Positions 44,713-55,590 of a stretch of 64,000 nt of DNA are shown here, piece after piece. Position 1 is the stretch's first letter; each line of letters starts with the position of its first letter. The translations under genes and the position numbers were made by a program. The notes under the pieces were generated by a model. It worked only from the letters and a program-made list of their open reading frames with translations. It was not told the DNA's origin and did not search any database. Location: NCBI GenBank assembly GCA_947561395.2, contig OX387184.1, forward strand, positions 36,570,766 to 36,634,765. Reading direction: 5' to 3'. This DNA is from Buxus sempervirens. Taxonomy: Eukaryota > Streptophyta > Magnoliopsida > Buxales > Buxaceae.

Positions 44713-45587
44713 AACAGGTAACTTCTTGTCAAGGAAATGACCCACCAGGCATTCACTCCAGATTTTAGATCCCTCTTCGGTAACCTCAGGAGGAGGTGTT
44801 ACAGTAATTCGACCACTTTCAATATCTAGAGAATGAAAGTGTAGCTTCTGCTTTGCATGGGAGCTTGAATCAAATAGGTTTGACCATGAGCCTTTGGGAG
44901 TTGCTTTATTTCCAGAAATGGGGTAGCTATTGGCATGTGCAAGCTAATCATCTTCTACAGTGATGGGATGCAAGACAATGTCAGGATCAGCTACTGGGAC
45001 AGGCACTGAGTTAACAGCAGAGGCCTGACAAAAAGTGGATGAGTTATCTGGCATGATACCAAGAATAGAAACTTCAGAAACCTGCTTACGGCTTGCTTGT
45101 ATGGCTGACCGAATTTTAGGTTGTCTTGGCAATGGCGGGAAATCATTTGAATTTGGGACAACCATGGTCAAGCCACCACTAGGAGCGAAGCACCACCGAG
45201 CCCCACCACAATCAAGAGAAGCCATCAAGCACCACTAACAAATCACCTGTAGACGAGCACCTGAAGCTCACGAACGAACTAGAACTAGATGGCGCTCACA
45301 AATGCTTATCCAGAAGAAGCTCCAAGAACCAGGACTTTCGAAATCGAATGCTCTCAGAACCAGGAGAACAAACCAGAAGTTCCCGAATAGCAGCATGAGA
45401 GAGAAGCTCCCGATGCAGAAGCTCATGACGAAGAGAGGGTCACGACAGGGAGACGGTCGCGACCAAAAGCTCAAGACCAAGAAAAGAAATCTAGATCTGA
45501 ACCAGAAGTTCACAACAAGGAGAAGATTAGCTCATGAACCAGAAACTCATGACCATGAGAGAAGCTCACAACCAAAAACACCCATGA
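44713..45587 (-). pseudogene. LINE-B 5' UTR and ORF1 N-terminus
   Basis: The ATG at 45225 gives MASLDCGGARWCF, then NSNDFPPLPRQP, typical of plant LINE ORF1 starts. After a TAG at 44944-44946 the frame continues (GSWSNLF, SGRITVTPPPEV, LVGHFLDKKLP) to the LINE-D insertion. 45,226-45,587 is the untranslated leader, with repeated CTCATGA/TCACGA-like motifs. Its right end at about 45,587 meets the LINE-F fragment. Confidence 0.85.
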
Positions 45588-45744
45588 GTTAACTGAAGTT
45601 TGGAGCCATCTTAACTCCCTTCCAATCCCTGACATGTCACAAGATGACAAGGTATGTTGTTCGTATTCTACAACAGATGTCTACAGTGTCAAAGAAGCAT
45701 ATGAAGCCATGAGAGAAGCATCACCAAAAGTTGCTTGGGCAGAA
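45588..45744 (+). pseudogene. LINE-F ORF2 fragment
   Basis: About 50 residues on the plus strand (LTEVWSHLNSLPIPD, DVYSVKEAYEAM, KVAWAEF) match the region of LINE ORF2 before the zf-RVT domain. LINE-B ends on its left and LINE-G's poly(T) begins on its right. It is probably the oldest layer visible here. Confidence 0.75.
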
Positions 45745-45888
45745 TTTTTTTTTTTGTGGAAGGTAAGTCCAAAGTTTGTATTAATAAAACAAATATCTAC
45801 AATGGCGTCCAAACAAAATAAAGCAAAGCAAGCCTCTTATTAATGAGGCAACCAACCATACAAAGAAAAGCACAATTAAATGGTGAGG

Positions 45889-48800
45889 CTAAGGGATGAA
45901 CTCCCAATTCAAATCCCAATTAGAAATGAGTTGGCAATGAAGGGAATTGTCCGGAAGCTTTACTCGTTCCAGATTTGCTCTATCACAAACATCCGATAAG
46001 ATTGTTGCAACCAAGACCTGCCATGGCATATAGATATTTTTGAAGACCCAGCGATTTCTTTCCCTCCAAAGGTGATAGACCGTGGTTGCTAGAGAAAGCT
46101 TGAATAACATCCGAGCTTGTGGGCTAGGCACTTGCAAAGATGAAGCCCATTGTATTACTTGTACCCAAGTCCGCTGTGCTCTATTCACACAGTTGATGGA
46201 AAGGATGTGATTCCAAATCTGAGAGCTATAGTGGCATTCAAAGAACAAATGAGAGTGAGACTCATCTGTGCATCTACATAGCACGCAGGAGGCTTGGTCA
46301 ATAATATGCAACTTGTGTAGACGGTCCTGAGTGAGAAGTCTTTGGTTGACAGCTAGCCATAAAACAAATGCATGCTTTGGTATGTGTTGTGGAAACCACA
46401 CCAAACTATACCAATGAACTTGCACACGGATATTGTCAAGACTTTTATAAGCACTGCTGATATCAAACATACCTGAGTTGGTGGGGGTCCAAATCAACAC
46501 ATCTTCCTTATCTGGCATTGGATGCTTTAGCAGATGGAGCTTACTCCACACCTCAATTAAGTCAGGAGATGCTGCCACGGGGGGGGGGGGGGGGGGGGGG
46601 GGGGGGGAGGGGGGTCCCAATTGTGACCTAAGATTATGTTAATAACCATGGCTCGGGTGGAAAGGCCCGAATCATAGATCAGACGATGACCATACCTGCT
46701 CAATAAGGGACCATCAGGGTGCCAATTATCATACCATAGGGAAGTGGACGTACCATTTTGTATCCTCTTCTTCACCAAGTGGGCCACATCTTGTCTTGTT
46801 CTAAGAATTTTCCTCCATGCCCAAGTGCTAGTTGCTGGTATATTGATATTCCAGAAATTGCTGTCTTTGACCAAGTACTTGTGAACCCACTGCGCCCACA
46901 AGGAGTCCTCATTCCTAAGGATTCGCCATAAATGCTTCATGATTGCAGCTTTGTTCCATTTGCAAAGCTTGAAGAGATAGAGTCCACCTTCTTTTCGTGG
47001 CATGAAAACAGTATCCCAACTGATGGGAGTCATTTTCTTTTTGAGATCTTGCCCTGCCCATATAAATCTCCTAATGATAGTTTCCAATTCCGAAAGAACA
47101 CCTTTGGGAATGATGAAAGTGGTCAGCCAATGAACTTTGATAGAGAAAAGCACCGACTTTATGAGTAGCAACCTACTAGCATACGAAAGAGCTCTACCTT
47201 TCCAAGATTGAGTTCTTGCCTTGACTTGTTTAATGAGTGGTTCACAATCCATCCTTGTGAGCTTGGAAGTGAATAGAGGAAGCCCAAGGTATTTAACCGG
47301 CAACTCTCCAATAGGAAACCCAGCCATGGAACTTAAATCACGTTTCTGGTCTTCATCCACACCACTTAGATACATGGCACTCTTGGCTTTGTTGACATAT
47401 AGTCCTGTTAACTCATGGAAGTCACCAAGTGCTTTAAGAATACATTGTAAGGAGGAATCATTAGCTTTAGAGAAGATGAACAAGTCATTTGCAAAGCAAA
47501 GGAGCTTAAGGCCAATAGCCTCACATCTATGGTGGTAGGTGAAGCCTTGGTTGGTATTCTCCTTTAACACCATATTGAAAACTTCCATTACCAAGACAAA
47601 TAAGTAGGGAGACATAGGATCACCTTGCCGTAAACCTTTTGCACCTTTGAAGAAACCAGACAAGCTACCATTTAACATAATGGAGAAGGCTGGGGTGGTG
47701 ACACACTCCATGATCCATGAAACCATATTAGCCGGAAATTGCAATGCATGTAACATGTGTCTAATGTTGCTCCAAGATACCGAGTCAAAGGCTTTACGAA
47801 TATCAACCTTGAGTGCACATTTCATATGGGACCCATGCAAGTGGTAGTTGTGAAGTAGCTCATGGGTAAGAAGGACATTTTCATCTGCACCTCTACTTGG
47901 TATGAAGGCTGATTGGTAGCTCCCAACAAGATTCCCAACAACTCCCTTAAGCCAATTAGCAATTATCTTGGCTATGCATTTGTACAAGGTATTGACACAA
48001 GAGATAGGCCTATAATCAGCAACCTTGCTTGGGTTATGGCACTTGGGCACCAACGATATGGCTGTAGTATTCCACTGCTTAAGAAGCTTGCCTTCCTTGA
48101 AGAAACTTGTGATTGCCTCCAATACATCAACTCCAACTATCTCCCAACAACTTTTAAAGAAGGCAGGTGTAAACCCATCTGGACCTGGCGCCTTATCATC
48201 CTTTAAATAGAATAGTGTGGACTTGATTTCTTCCGCTTTAACCTCCTCCATCAAACAACATTTCTGTTCCTCGGATAAAACTTTGGAGAACGTGGGCATG
48301 TCATGGTAGTTGTGCTCAACAGCCGACCCCAATGATTCCTGAAAGTGCTCAACAATATGCTGGGAAATCTCTTTGTGATCAGTGATTTTGGTACCCTCCT
48401 CTGTCATGATACATGAGAAATTGTTCATTGCTCTTCTTGATATCAAGGCATTGTCGAAGAAAGTGGAGTTCGTATCACCCTCCGCCAACCATTGAACCTT
48501 TGATTTTTGTTTGAGTTGAGACTCCTCATACCTCAGTATAGAGTAGAAGTGCCTCTTCAAAGTGCTCTCTTGTTGAATTAGGGCTACATTTTGGGGATCA
48601 TCATGAAGGCTTTTCTGCAGAACTGCAAGCTTTGATCTGGTTTCCTAAACCTGAGATGACAACTCAGCAAATTTCATTTGTTTACTCCATCCCTTGAGTT
48701 TCATTTTTACAGCTTGAAGCTTCTTAGTGACTCGAAACATTGGTGAGCCATTCACCTCAACTTCCCATGCCTCCTTGACAAGTGGAAGGAAATTTGGTCT

Positions 48801-49556
48801 AGCAGTCCAGAAGTTAAAAAATTTGAAAGGTTTTTTACCTTGCTCCCATTGGGGAAAAATTGAAATCAGCAACGGGCAATGATTAGAAACACCTGGGTTA
48901 AGTACCTCAACTTCTGAGGAGGGAAGATCTCTAAGCCATGGCAAGTTAACAAGAGCACGGTCCAATCTGCAAATTATTCTTCTTTGGCCTTCACCTTGGT
49001 TAGACCATGTGAAAAAGAATCCTTTGGATTTAAGCTCCACCAAATGACAAGCATCAATACAATCATTGAATTCCTCTGTGGCACATCTGTTTATCTGTTT
49101 GCCTCCTGACTTTTCATTTGCTGATCTAACACAATTAAAATCCCCTACAAGCATCCATGGATGAGGTGTTGAGTAGCTTTGCAACTACCGCCACAAATGC
49201 CTTCTCTCCAAGGCGTCATTCGAACCGTAAACAAAGGTGATAAGGCATGCTTTTTGCATTCCCAAAAAATCTGCATAGCAATGGATAAGTTGGTCACTAG
49301 TGTCCAACTTATTAATTTTAACTTCCATAGGATTAAACAAGACCCAGATGCGGCCCTTCAAAGCTTGGTCATAGTTGGTAATGAGCTCCCAATGGGTGGT
49401 TATGAGGCTTTTCACAACTTGGGCATTAACTTGCCTTACTTTAGTCTCCACAACTGCCAAAAGACTTAACTTCTTGGATATCATAAGATTTCGAACTTCA
49501 ATTTGCTTTTCGGGGTTATTAAGACCCCTAATATTCTACATGGCAATATTAAACAT
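45889..49556 (-). pseudogene. LINE-G ORF2: endonuclease, RT, zf-RVT
   Basis: The ATG at 49556 overlaps the ORF1 stop (ATGTTTAA). The endonuclease (49,540-48,650) has a TAG where the tryptophan of WNIRG should be, then VVETKV, LVGDFNCV and VSNHCPL. The RT lies in a 667-codon open stretch (48,560-46,557) with AISLVPKCHNPSKVADYRPISCVNTLYKC, GLRQGDPMSPYLFV and the catalytic site as CFANDLF, so one catalytic aspartate is asparagine. The poly-G tract at 46579-46614 adds a proline run and shifts the frame. The zf-RVT part (CVLCRCTDESHSHLFFECHYS) ends at 45889. Confidence 0.93.
46579..46614. repeat. 29-G run plus A plus 6 G
   Basis: 29 consecutive G are at 46579-46607, then A and six more G, in the sequence that encodes WDPP in other LINE copies. 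Expansion of a C-rich codon pair is the simplest origin. The exact length may be a sequencing or assembly artefact. Confidence 0.9.
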
Positions 49557-50171
49557 GAGTCACATGATCACCCCCACCCCCAGCTCTTAATTCCAGGCTT
49601 TTACCCACTGGATTGTTTTTAGCATGCTTCATAGCCACTTCATCTACTAGGATTTTCTTCTTCTTCTTATTTCTCTTGGAGGATGATGAGCTCCTTTTAG
49701 GCTCTTGGTTGTCATGGACAAGTGATTCAAATCTGTTGGGAGTAACAGTGATTACTTCATCGACAACGTCAACCAAGCTTGGATCACGAGGCTGCAAATT
49801 AGGCTCCGAAACAATCTCTAAGTGGGATTTGTTTGGGCTTACACCCTCCACGTTCATATCTCCATTATTCATTGAGCCCCCAGGAGGAATAACTTGGTCT
49901 CCTCCTATCACATCACCCAACGATTCACCTTGCATTTCCATATTGGCATGATAATCTAGGGGCCTTATGCCCAAGGGATCATCTTGGGAGCATATCTGTT
50001 TACCTTTAGCCTTCACTATCTTCCATGCATTGGGTTGGTCATCTTGTGAGTTCTGGCTTTGACATACATTCTCATCCCTGGCCATGGACGCTTCCCTCTG
50101 AATCATACCGTCTTTCTCAATCCCATTCGAGTTCCCCGGATCCGCAACCATCTCCTCAATGTTGCCATCTT
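49549..50171 (-). pseudogene. LINE-G ORF1, C-terminal part
   Basis: The minus-strand frame has the low-complexity linker, TVTPNRFESLV, then the basic tail SSSSSKRNKKKKK and ILVDEVAMKHAKN, with a stop at 49549. The DUF4283 core and knuckle are missing because the copy is truncated at about 50,171. Sequence beyond that in the same frame is antisense to LINE-H. Confidence 0.82.
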
Positions 50172-50974
50172 CTTCAATTCCCAAGAGATTAAGCTTAGCA
50201 AGGTTGAAAGTAGCTACCAGCACATCCATTGTTTGGCAGAACTGGTTAGCATCCACAAGAGTTGTTTTTTGACTGTCATCTATGGGTCAAACGAGGCGAT
50301 GGAAAGGCGTTCACTGTGGCGGCAACTCCTACTATCTTCTTCAACACAGCCTTGGTTAGTTGTTGGGGATTTTAACTGTGTCCGTGCTTCTAGTGAAAAA
50401 TATGGTGGTAAGTACATTAACCGAAAGGCTATTGAGGAGTTTAACCAATGTATTGATGCATGTGGTTTAACTGAACTTAAAACCAAAGGGTTATCTCACA
50501 CATGGTGCAACCGAAGTGAAGGTCATAATAGAATTGCTTGCAGATTGGATATAGTGCTTGTTAACTTGCCATGGCTCAATAGCTTGAGTCCTTCTGAAGT
50601 GGAGGTTCTTAATCTTGGCATCTCTGACCATTCCCCTTTATTGGTCACGATTTTCCCCCAAAGGCAGCAAGGTAAAAAATCTTTTAGATTCTTTAATTTT
50701 TGGACTTCACATCTGGACTTCCTATAGTTGGTTACTGATACATGGGCAATGGAAGTCACTGGATCGCCTATGTTTAGAGTAACTAAGAGACTCCAGATTG
50801 TCAAAGCAAAGCTCAAGGAGTGGAGTAAGCAACTCAAGTTTGCTGAGTTATCTTCACAGGTGCATGAACTCAGATCCCAATTAAATGTTGTTTAAAGGAA
50901 GCTACATGATGACCCCCAGAATAATCTGGTGTACCAACAAGAAAGAAGTCTTAGACACCAGTTATCCCGATGTC
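50172..50974 (+). pseudogene. LINE-H ORF2: endonuclease, 5'-truncated
   Basis: Plus-strand text starts NSQEIKLSKVESSYQHIHC and continues WLVVGDFNCV, CRLDIVLVNLPW, ISDHSPL and FRFFNFW. It has a stop at 50,728 and another near 50,895. LINE-I interrupts it at 50,975, and it resumes at about 52,888. Confidence 0.9.
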
Positions 50975-52887
50975 TTTTTTTTTTTTTTTTTTGGAAGGTA
51001 AGTCCAAATGATATTAATAAAAAGATATTTACAATGATGAGAAACACAAGATGAGACCAACAAAAAAGCCCACAGAAGGGCTATCAAAACCTACACTAGT
51101 GGCCAAAGGACACTAACTAGAGCACACTACCACCAAGGATGTGAGATCAGCTGCCTAGCGTAGAAGCTCCCATCGTAAGTTCCAATTGCTGATGAGTTGC
51201 CTATGGATAGGTGAATCCGGTATACTCACCCGCTCCATATTTGCTTTTACACATACATCCGAAATTACCCTTGCCTTCACAACTTGCCATGGCATATAGC
51301 TATTCTTGAAAATCCGCCTATTCCTTTCCCTCCATATATGGTACACCATAGCTGCTAGAGACAACTTGAATAATGCTCGGGCTTTGGCATGCCCCACTTG
51401 AATTGATGCTGCCCACTGAATTAAGTCCATCCATGTTTGGCTTGACCTATTCAAACAATTAAGATGAAGAATAGCGTTCCATATGTGCTTAGCATACTCA
51501 CACTCAAAGAATAAGTGTGTGTGCGACTCATCACTTTGCTGACAAAGCACACAAGTAGCTTGTTGAACAATTCCCAACTTATGTAAACGATCACAAGTAA
51601 GAAGTCATTGGTTAATAGCTAGCCACATGTTGAAGGCATGTTTGGGGATGTGATTTGGAAACCATACCAGATCATGCCACAACACTTGAGATCGTTGATT
51701 GTCAAGGCTTTGATAGGCACTTTTTATTTCAAACATACCTGATTTTGAAGGCACCCAAGTCATAACATCTTCCCCTTCAGCAACTGGCTTCGGTAGGAGA
51801 TCAAGTTTGGCCCAAACCTCAAGCAAGTTCGGAGATGCAGCAATGGGAGGGTCCCAATCATCATCTATGATTATATTACTCACCTTTGCTTGACTTGAAA
51901 GGCCTGAATCATAGATCAGCCGCTGCCCATATGCAGTGTACAACGGTCCATCTGGGTGCCAATTATCATACCACAAGGATGTAAGCTTTCCATTACGGAT
52001 CTTCTTTTTAACCAGTTGGATCATTACTTGTCTTGTTCTAAGGATCTTCCTCCAAGCCCAAGAACAATTTGTTGGGATGCTAAGAGTCCATAAGTTACGA
52101 TCCTTTATGAGGAATTTGTACACCCACCGAACCCACAAAGACTCATGTGGAACCAGAAGTCTCCATGTATGCTTCATTATAGCAGCTTTGTTCCATGTGC
52201 ATAGTTTGAACAGCCCAAGACCCCCCTCCTTCCGTGGCATGCGAACAATGTCCCAGCTTATTGGGTTCATTTTATGCTTAAGCTACGGCCTTGTCCAAAG
52301 AAACCTTCTACATATCTTTTCCAACTCATTAATCACACCTTTGGGGATGATAAATGTGGACAACCAATGAACCTTAATAGAGAAAAGAACTGCTTTAATA
52401 AGAAGGAGTCTACCTGCATAGGAGAGACACCTTCCTTTCCACGATTGAGTTCTTGCCTTAACTCGGTTGATCAGTGGCTCACAATCCCTCCATGAAAAGC
52501 TTGGAGGCAAGAAGAGGCAAGCCAAGGTACTTCACCGGCAGCTTCGCAAGGGAAAACCCCATGTGCAGGCTCACCTCTCTCTGCTGGTCATCATTGACAC
52601 CACTTAGAAACATCAAGCTTTTTTGTTTGTTTACTTCCAAACCTGTCAAGTTATGAAAATCATCAAGTGTTCTCAATATACAATCCAAGGAGGTCTTATC
52701 AGCTGTGGAGAACATAAAGAGATCATTAGCAAAACACAAGAGCTTAAGCCCAACTGCTTCACATCTAAAATGATGTGTAAATCCTTGGCATGTATTCTGC
52801 AGCAGTACCCTGTTGAAAACCTCCATCATCATTACAAACAAGTAGGGCGATATGGGGTCCCCTTGCCGCAACCCCTTTGCTCCTTTA
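50975..52887 (-). mobile_element. LINE-I, 5'-truncated, inside LINE-H
   Basis: The minus-strand copy has poly(A) as T at 50975-50992 and the shared 3' end. It runs from the middle of RT to the 3' UTR. Flanking LINE-H sequence fits together with little or no duplication (at most CTTT). Confidence 0.9.
51155..52883 (-). pseudogene. LINE-I ORF2: RT second half and zf-RVT
   Basis: It begins KGAKGLRQGDPISPYLFV. The catalytic site reads CFANDLF (aspartate to asparagine). Frames change near 52,500 and 52,275, and a stop follows at about 51,603. The zf-RVT domain (CVLCQQSDESHTHLFFECEYA) and C-terminus end at 51155. Confidence 0.9.
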
Positions 52888-55590
52888 CTATGAAGAATCC
52901 CAAATCAAGCAGAAATCAAGGGTACTTTGGTTGGCCGAAGGGGATAGCAACTCAAGCTTTTTCCACAATTCCTTTATCTCCAGAAGGGCAACAAATCAGA
53001 TCAACTACATTATGAATGATGAAGGTATGAAAATGACTGATCCAATTGAAGTTACTAATCATATCGTCCAGCATTTTCAGGACACATTGGGTACTGGCGT
53101 TGCTGGTAGCACAATGTCCATGCCTTCCTTTGGTTCATGTGTTTCGGCTGAACAACGATAAAGCTTGATGATATAGTGGGGAACGATGTTGTGGAGGCAG
53201 TTCTTAGTTTTTTCAAAGATGGGAAGTTACTCAAACAATGGAATACTACAGCCATTACTCTAGTGCCTAAATGCCAAAATCCAAGTAAGGTGACTGACTT
53301 TAGGCCCATCTCCTGTGTTAACACGCTTTATAAATGCATCTCGAAGATCATAGCTAATCGGCTTAAACGGGTTGTTGGTGAGCTTGTGGGTGGCTATCAG
53401 TCTGCCTTCATTCCTGGATGAGGAAGTGCGGAGAATGTGCTCCTTACCCATGAATTACTTCATAATTACCACTTGGAGGGGCGGCATGGCAAGTGTGCTC
53501 TTAAGGTTGACCTCCGTAAGGCCTATGATTCAGTTTCATGGAGTAGTATCAAGGCAATGCTCATTGGAATGGGATTCCCAGATGTCTTATGTGCTTGGAT
53601 TATGGAATGTATCTCGTAGCCCTGCATATTCAATTATGATAAATGGTAGTCTTGTGGGGTTTTTTAGAGGAGCAAAAGGGCTGCGCCAAGGTGACCCCAT
53701 GTCGCCTTATTTGTTCGTGATGATGATGGAGGTGTTCAATAGGATGCTCCTTCAGAATACAAGCCGAGGTTTTACTCATCATCCTAGATATGAAGCACTT
53801 CGTCTGAAGCTTTTGTGCTTTGCTGATGACCTTTTCTTGTTCTCCACAGCCGATAAGTCCTCCTTGGATTGCATTTTGAGAGCACTTGATGAATTCCATG
53901 ACTTGACAGGCCTACAAGTTAATAAACAGAAAAGTGCTATGTTTCTAACTGGTATTGATGAAGCCCAAAGGGAAGACTTGAGTTTGCATACGGGGTTTCC
54001 GCTAGCGAGGTTACTGGTGAAGTACCTTGGGTTGCATCTCATCTCCTCCAAGCTTTCATGGAGGGATTGTGAGCCTCTTATCAACCACGTGAAGGCAAAA
54101 ACCCAATCCTGGAAAGGTAGGTGCCTCTCATATGCATGTAGGCTTCTTCTTATTAAATCTGTCCTATTCTCTATTTAGGTCCACTGGTTATCCACATTTA
54201 TCATTCCCAAAGGTGTGATCAATGCCTTGGAAGGGATTTGTAGAAAGTTCCTTTGGACAGGGCCGCAGCTTAAACACAAAATGAACCTAATAAGCTGGGA
54301 CATTGTTCGCATGCCACGGCAGGAGGGGGGCCTTGGGCTATTTAAGCTAAGCCTTTGGAACAAAGCAGCAGTGATGAAGCATACCTGGAGAATTCTAACT
54401 TCCCATGAATCCTTGTGGGTTCGGTGGGTGCACAAAGTCCTTATAAAAGAACGTAATTTCTGGACACTCAACATTCCTACGAATTGTTCTTGGGCATGGA
54501 GAAAGATTCTTAGAACAAGGCAAGTTATGCCTCAACTGGTAAAGAAGAAGATCCATAATGGGAAGAGCTCATCTCTGTGGTATGATAATTGGCATCCTGA
54601 TGGGCCTCTGTACATTGCATATGGGCAGCGGTTGATTTATGATTCAGGTCTTCCTAGGCATGCTAAGGTGAGTTCTATAATTACCGAGGAAGATTGGGAT
54701 CCTCCCGTTGCTGCTTGACCTGATTTACTTGAAGCTTGGGGTAAGCTTGATCTTTTGCCGAAGCCAGTTGCGGATGTGGAGGATGTAACCAATTGGACTC
54801 CATCAAAATCAGGTTTGTTTGACATTAAGAGTGCATATCGAAGTCTTGACAGCCATCGACCCTCATGCATATGGTATGGTTTGGTATGGTTCCCCAACCA
54901 CATTCCCAAGCATGCTTTTAATTTATGGTTAGCTATTAACCAAAGGTTACTTACATGTAATCTTCTTTATAATCTGGGAATTATCCAACAAGTCACATGT
55001 GTGCTATGCCGGCAAAGGGATGAGTCCCACACACACTTATTCTTTGAGTGTGAGTACACTAAGCAAATCTGGAACTGTCTCCTTCATCTTAATTGCTTGA
55101 ACAGGGCAAACCGATCTTGGATGGAAACTATTCAATGGGCAGCATCATTGAAAGTGGGTCATGCTAAAGCCCGAGCACTCTTTAAGATATCTCTTGCGGT
55201 GACAGTGTACCATGTATGGAGGGAAAGAAACAACCGGATCTTCAAGAACAGCTATCTGCCAGGGCAAGTCGTGAAAGCAAGCATAATATCTGATGTATGT
55301 ATCAGGGCAAACACAGAGCGAGTGCACCTACTAGACTCTTCTCTACACAGACAACTTATCAACAACTGGAGCTTGAGTTGGGAATGCATGCCATAAGCAC
55401 TGGACCTATTTTCTCTCGTGTTCTTTGTGGGTTCATTCTTGTTTTGTTCAGATTAGTGTAGTGTGTTCTTGGCAGCCATTTATGGGCTAGTTTGTTGGTA
55501 TTGTTGGTATCAACTTGTATCCCTTCTCATTGTAAATATCTTTCTATGAATATAATACTTGGACTTACTTTCCAAAAAAAATAAATAAAT
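52888..55590 (+). pseudogene. LINE-H ORF2: RT, zf-RVT, 3' UTR and poly(A)
   Basis: It resumes with YYEESQIKQKSRVLWLAEGD. A deletion at about 53,160-53,180 removes the segment around the conserved DDKAPGPDG. RT motifs follow: AITLVPKCQNPSKVTDFRPISCVNTLYKC, GLRQGDPMSPYLFV and the catalytic CFADDLFLF (about 53,816-53,842). Stops or shifts occur near 53,420, 53,618, 54,178 and 54,716. The zf-RVT domain is at about 54,900-55,080 and the stop at 55,396. The 3' UTR ends TTGGACTTACTTTCC plus an A-rich tail at 55,574-55,590. Confidence 0.92.

Larger units (their letters stand above)
45745..50171 (-). mobile_element. LINE-G, L1-type, truncated within ORF1
   Basis: The minus-strand copy runs from part of ORF1 (50,171) through ORF2 to the 3' UTR and poly(A), seen as T at 45745-45755 followed by the complement of the shared 3' end. 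No target duplication is evident. A 29-base G run lies in its ORF2. Confidence 0.9.

Noticed and set aside
50172..50256. N-terminal 28 residues of the minus frame that contains LINE-G ORF1
   Set aside because: They are antisense to the LINE-H endonuclease; LINE-G ends at about 50,171.
45745..50974. LINE-G and LINE-H as a single copy with a 5' inversion (twin priming)
   Set aside because: The plus-strand part carries endonuclease to 3' end, not the sequence upstream of ORF1 that an inversion would need, so they are two copies.
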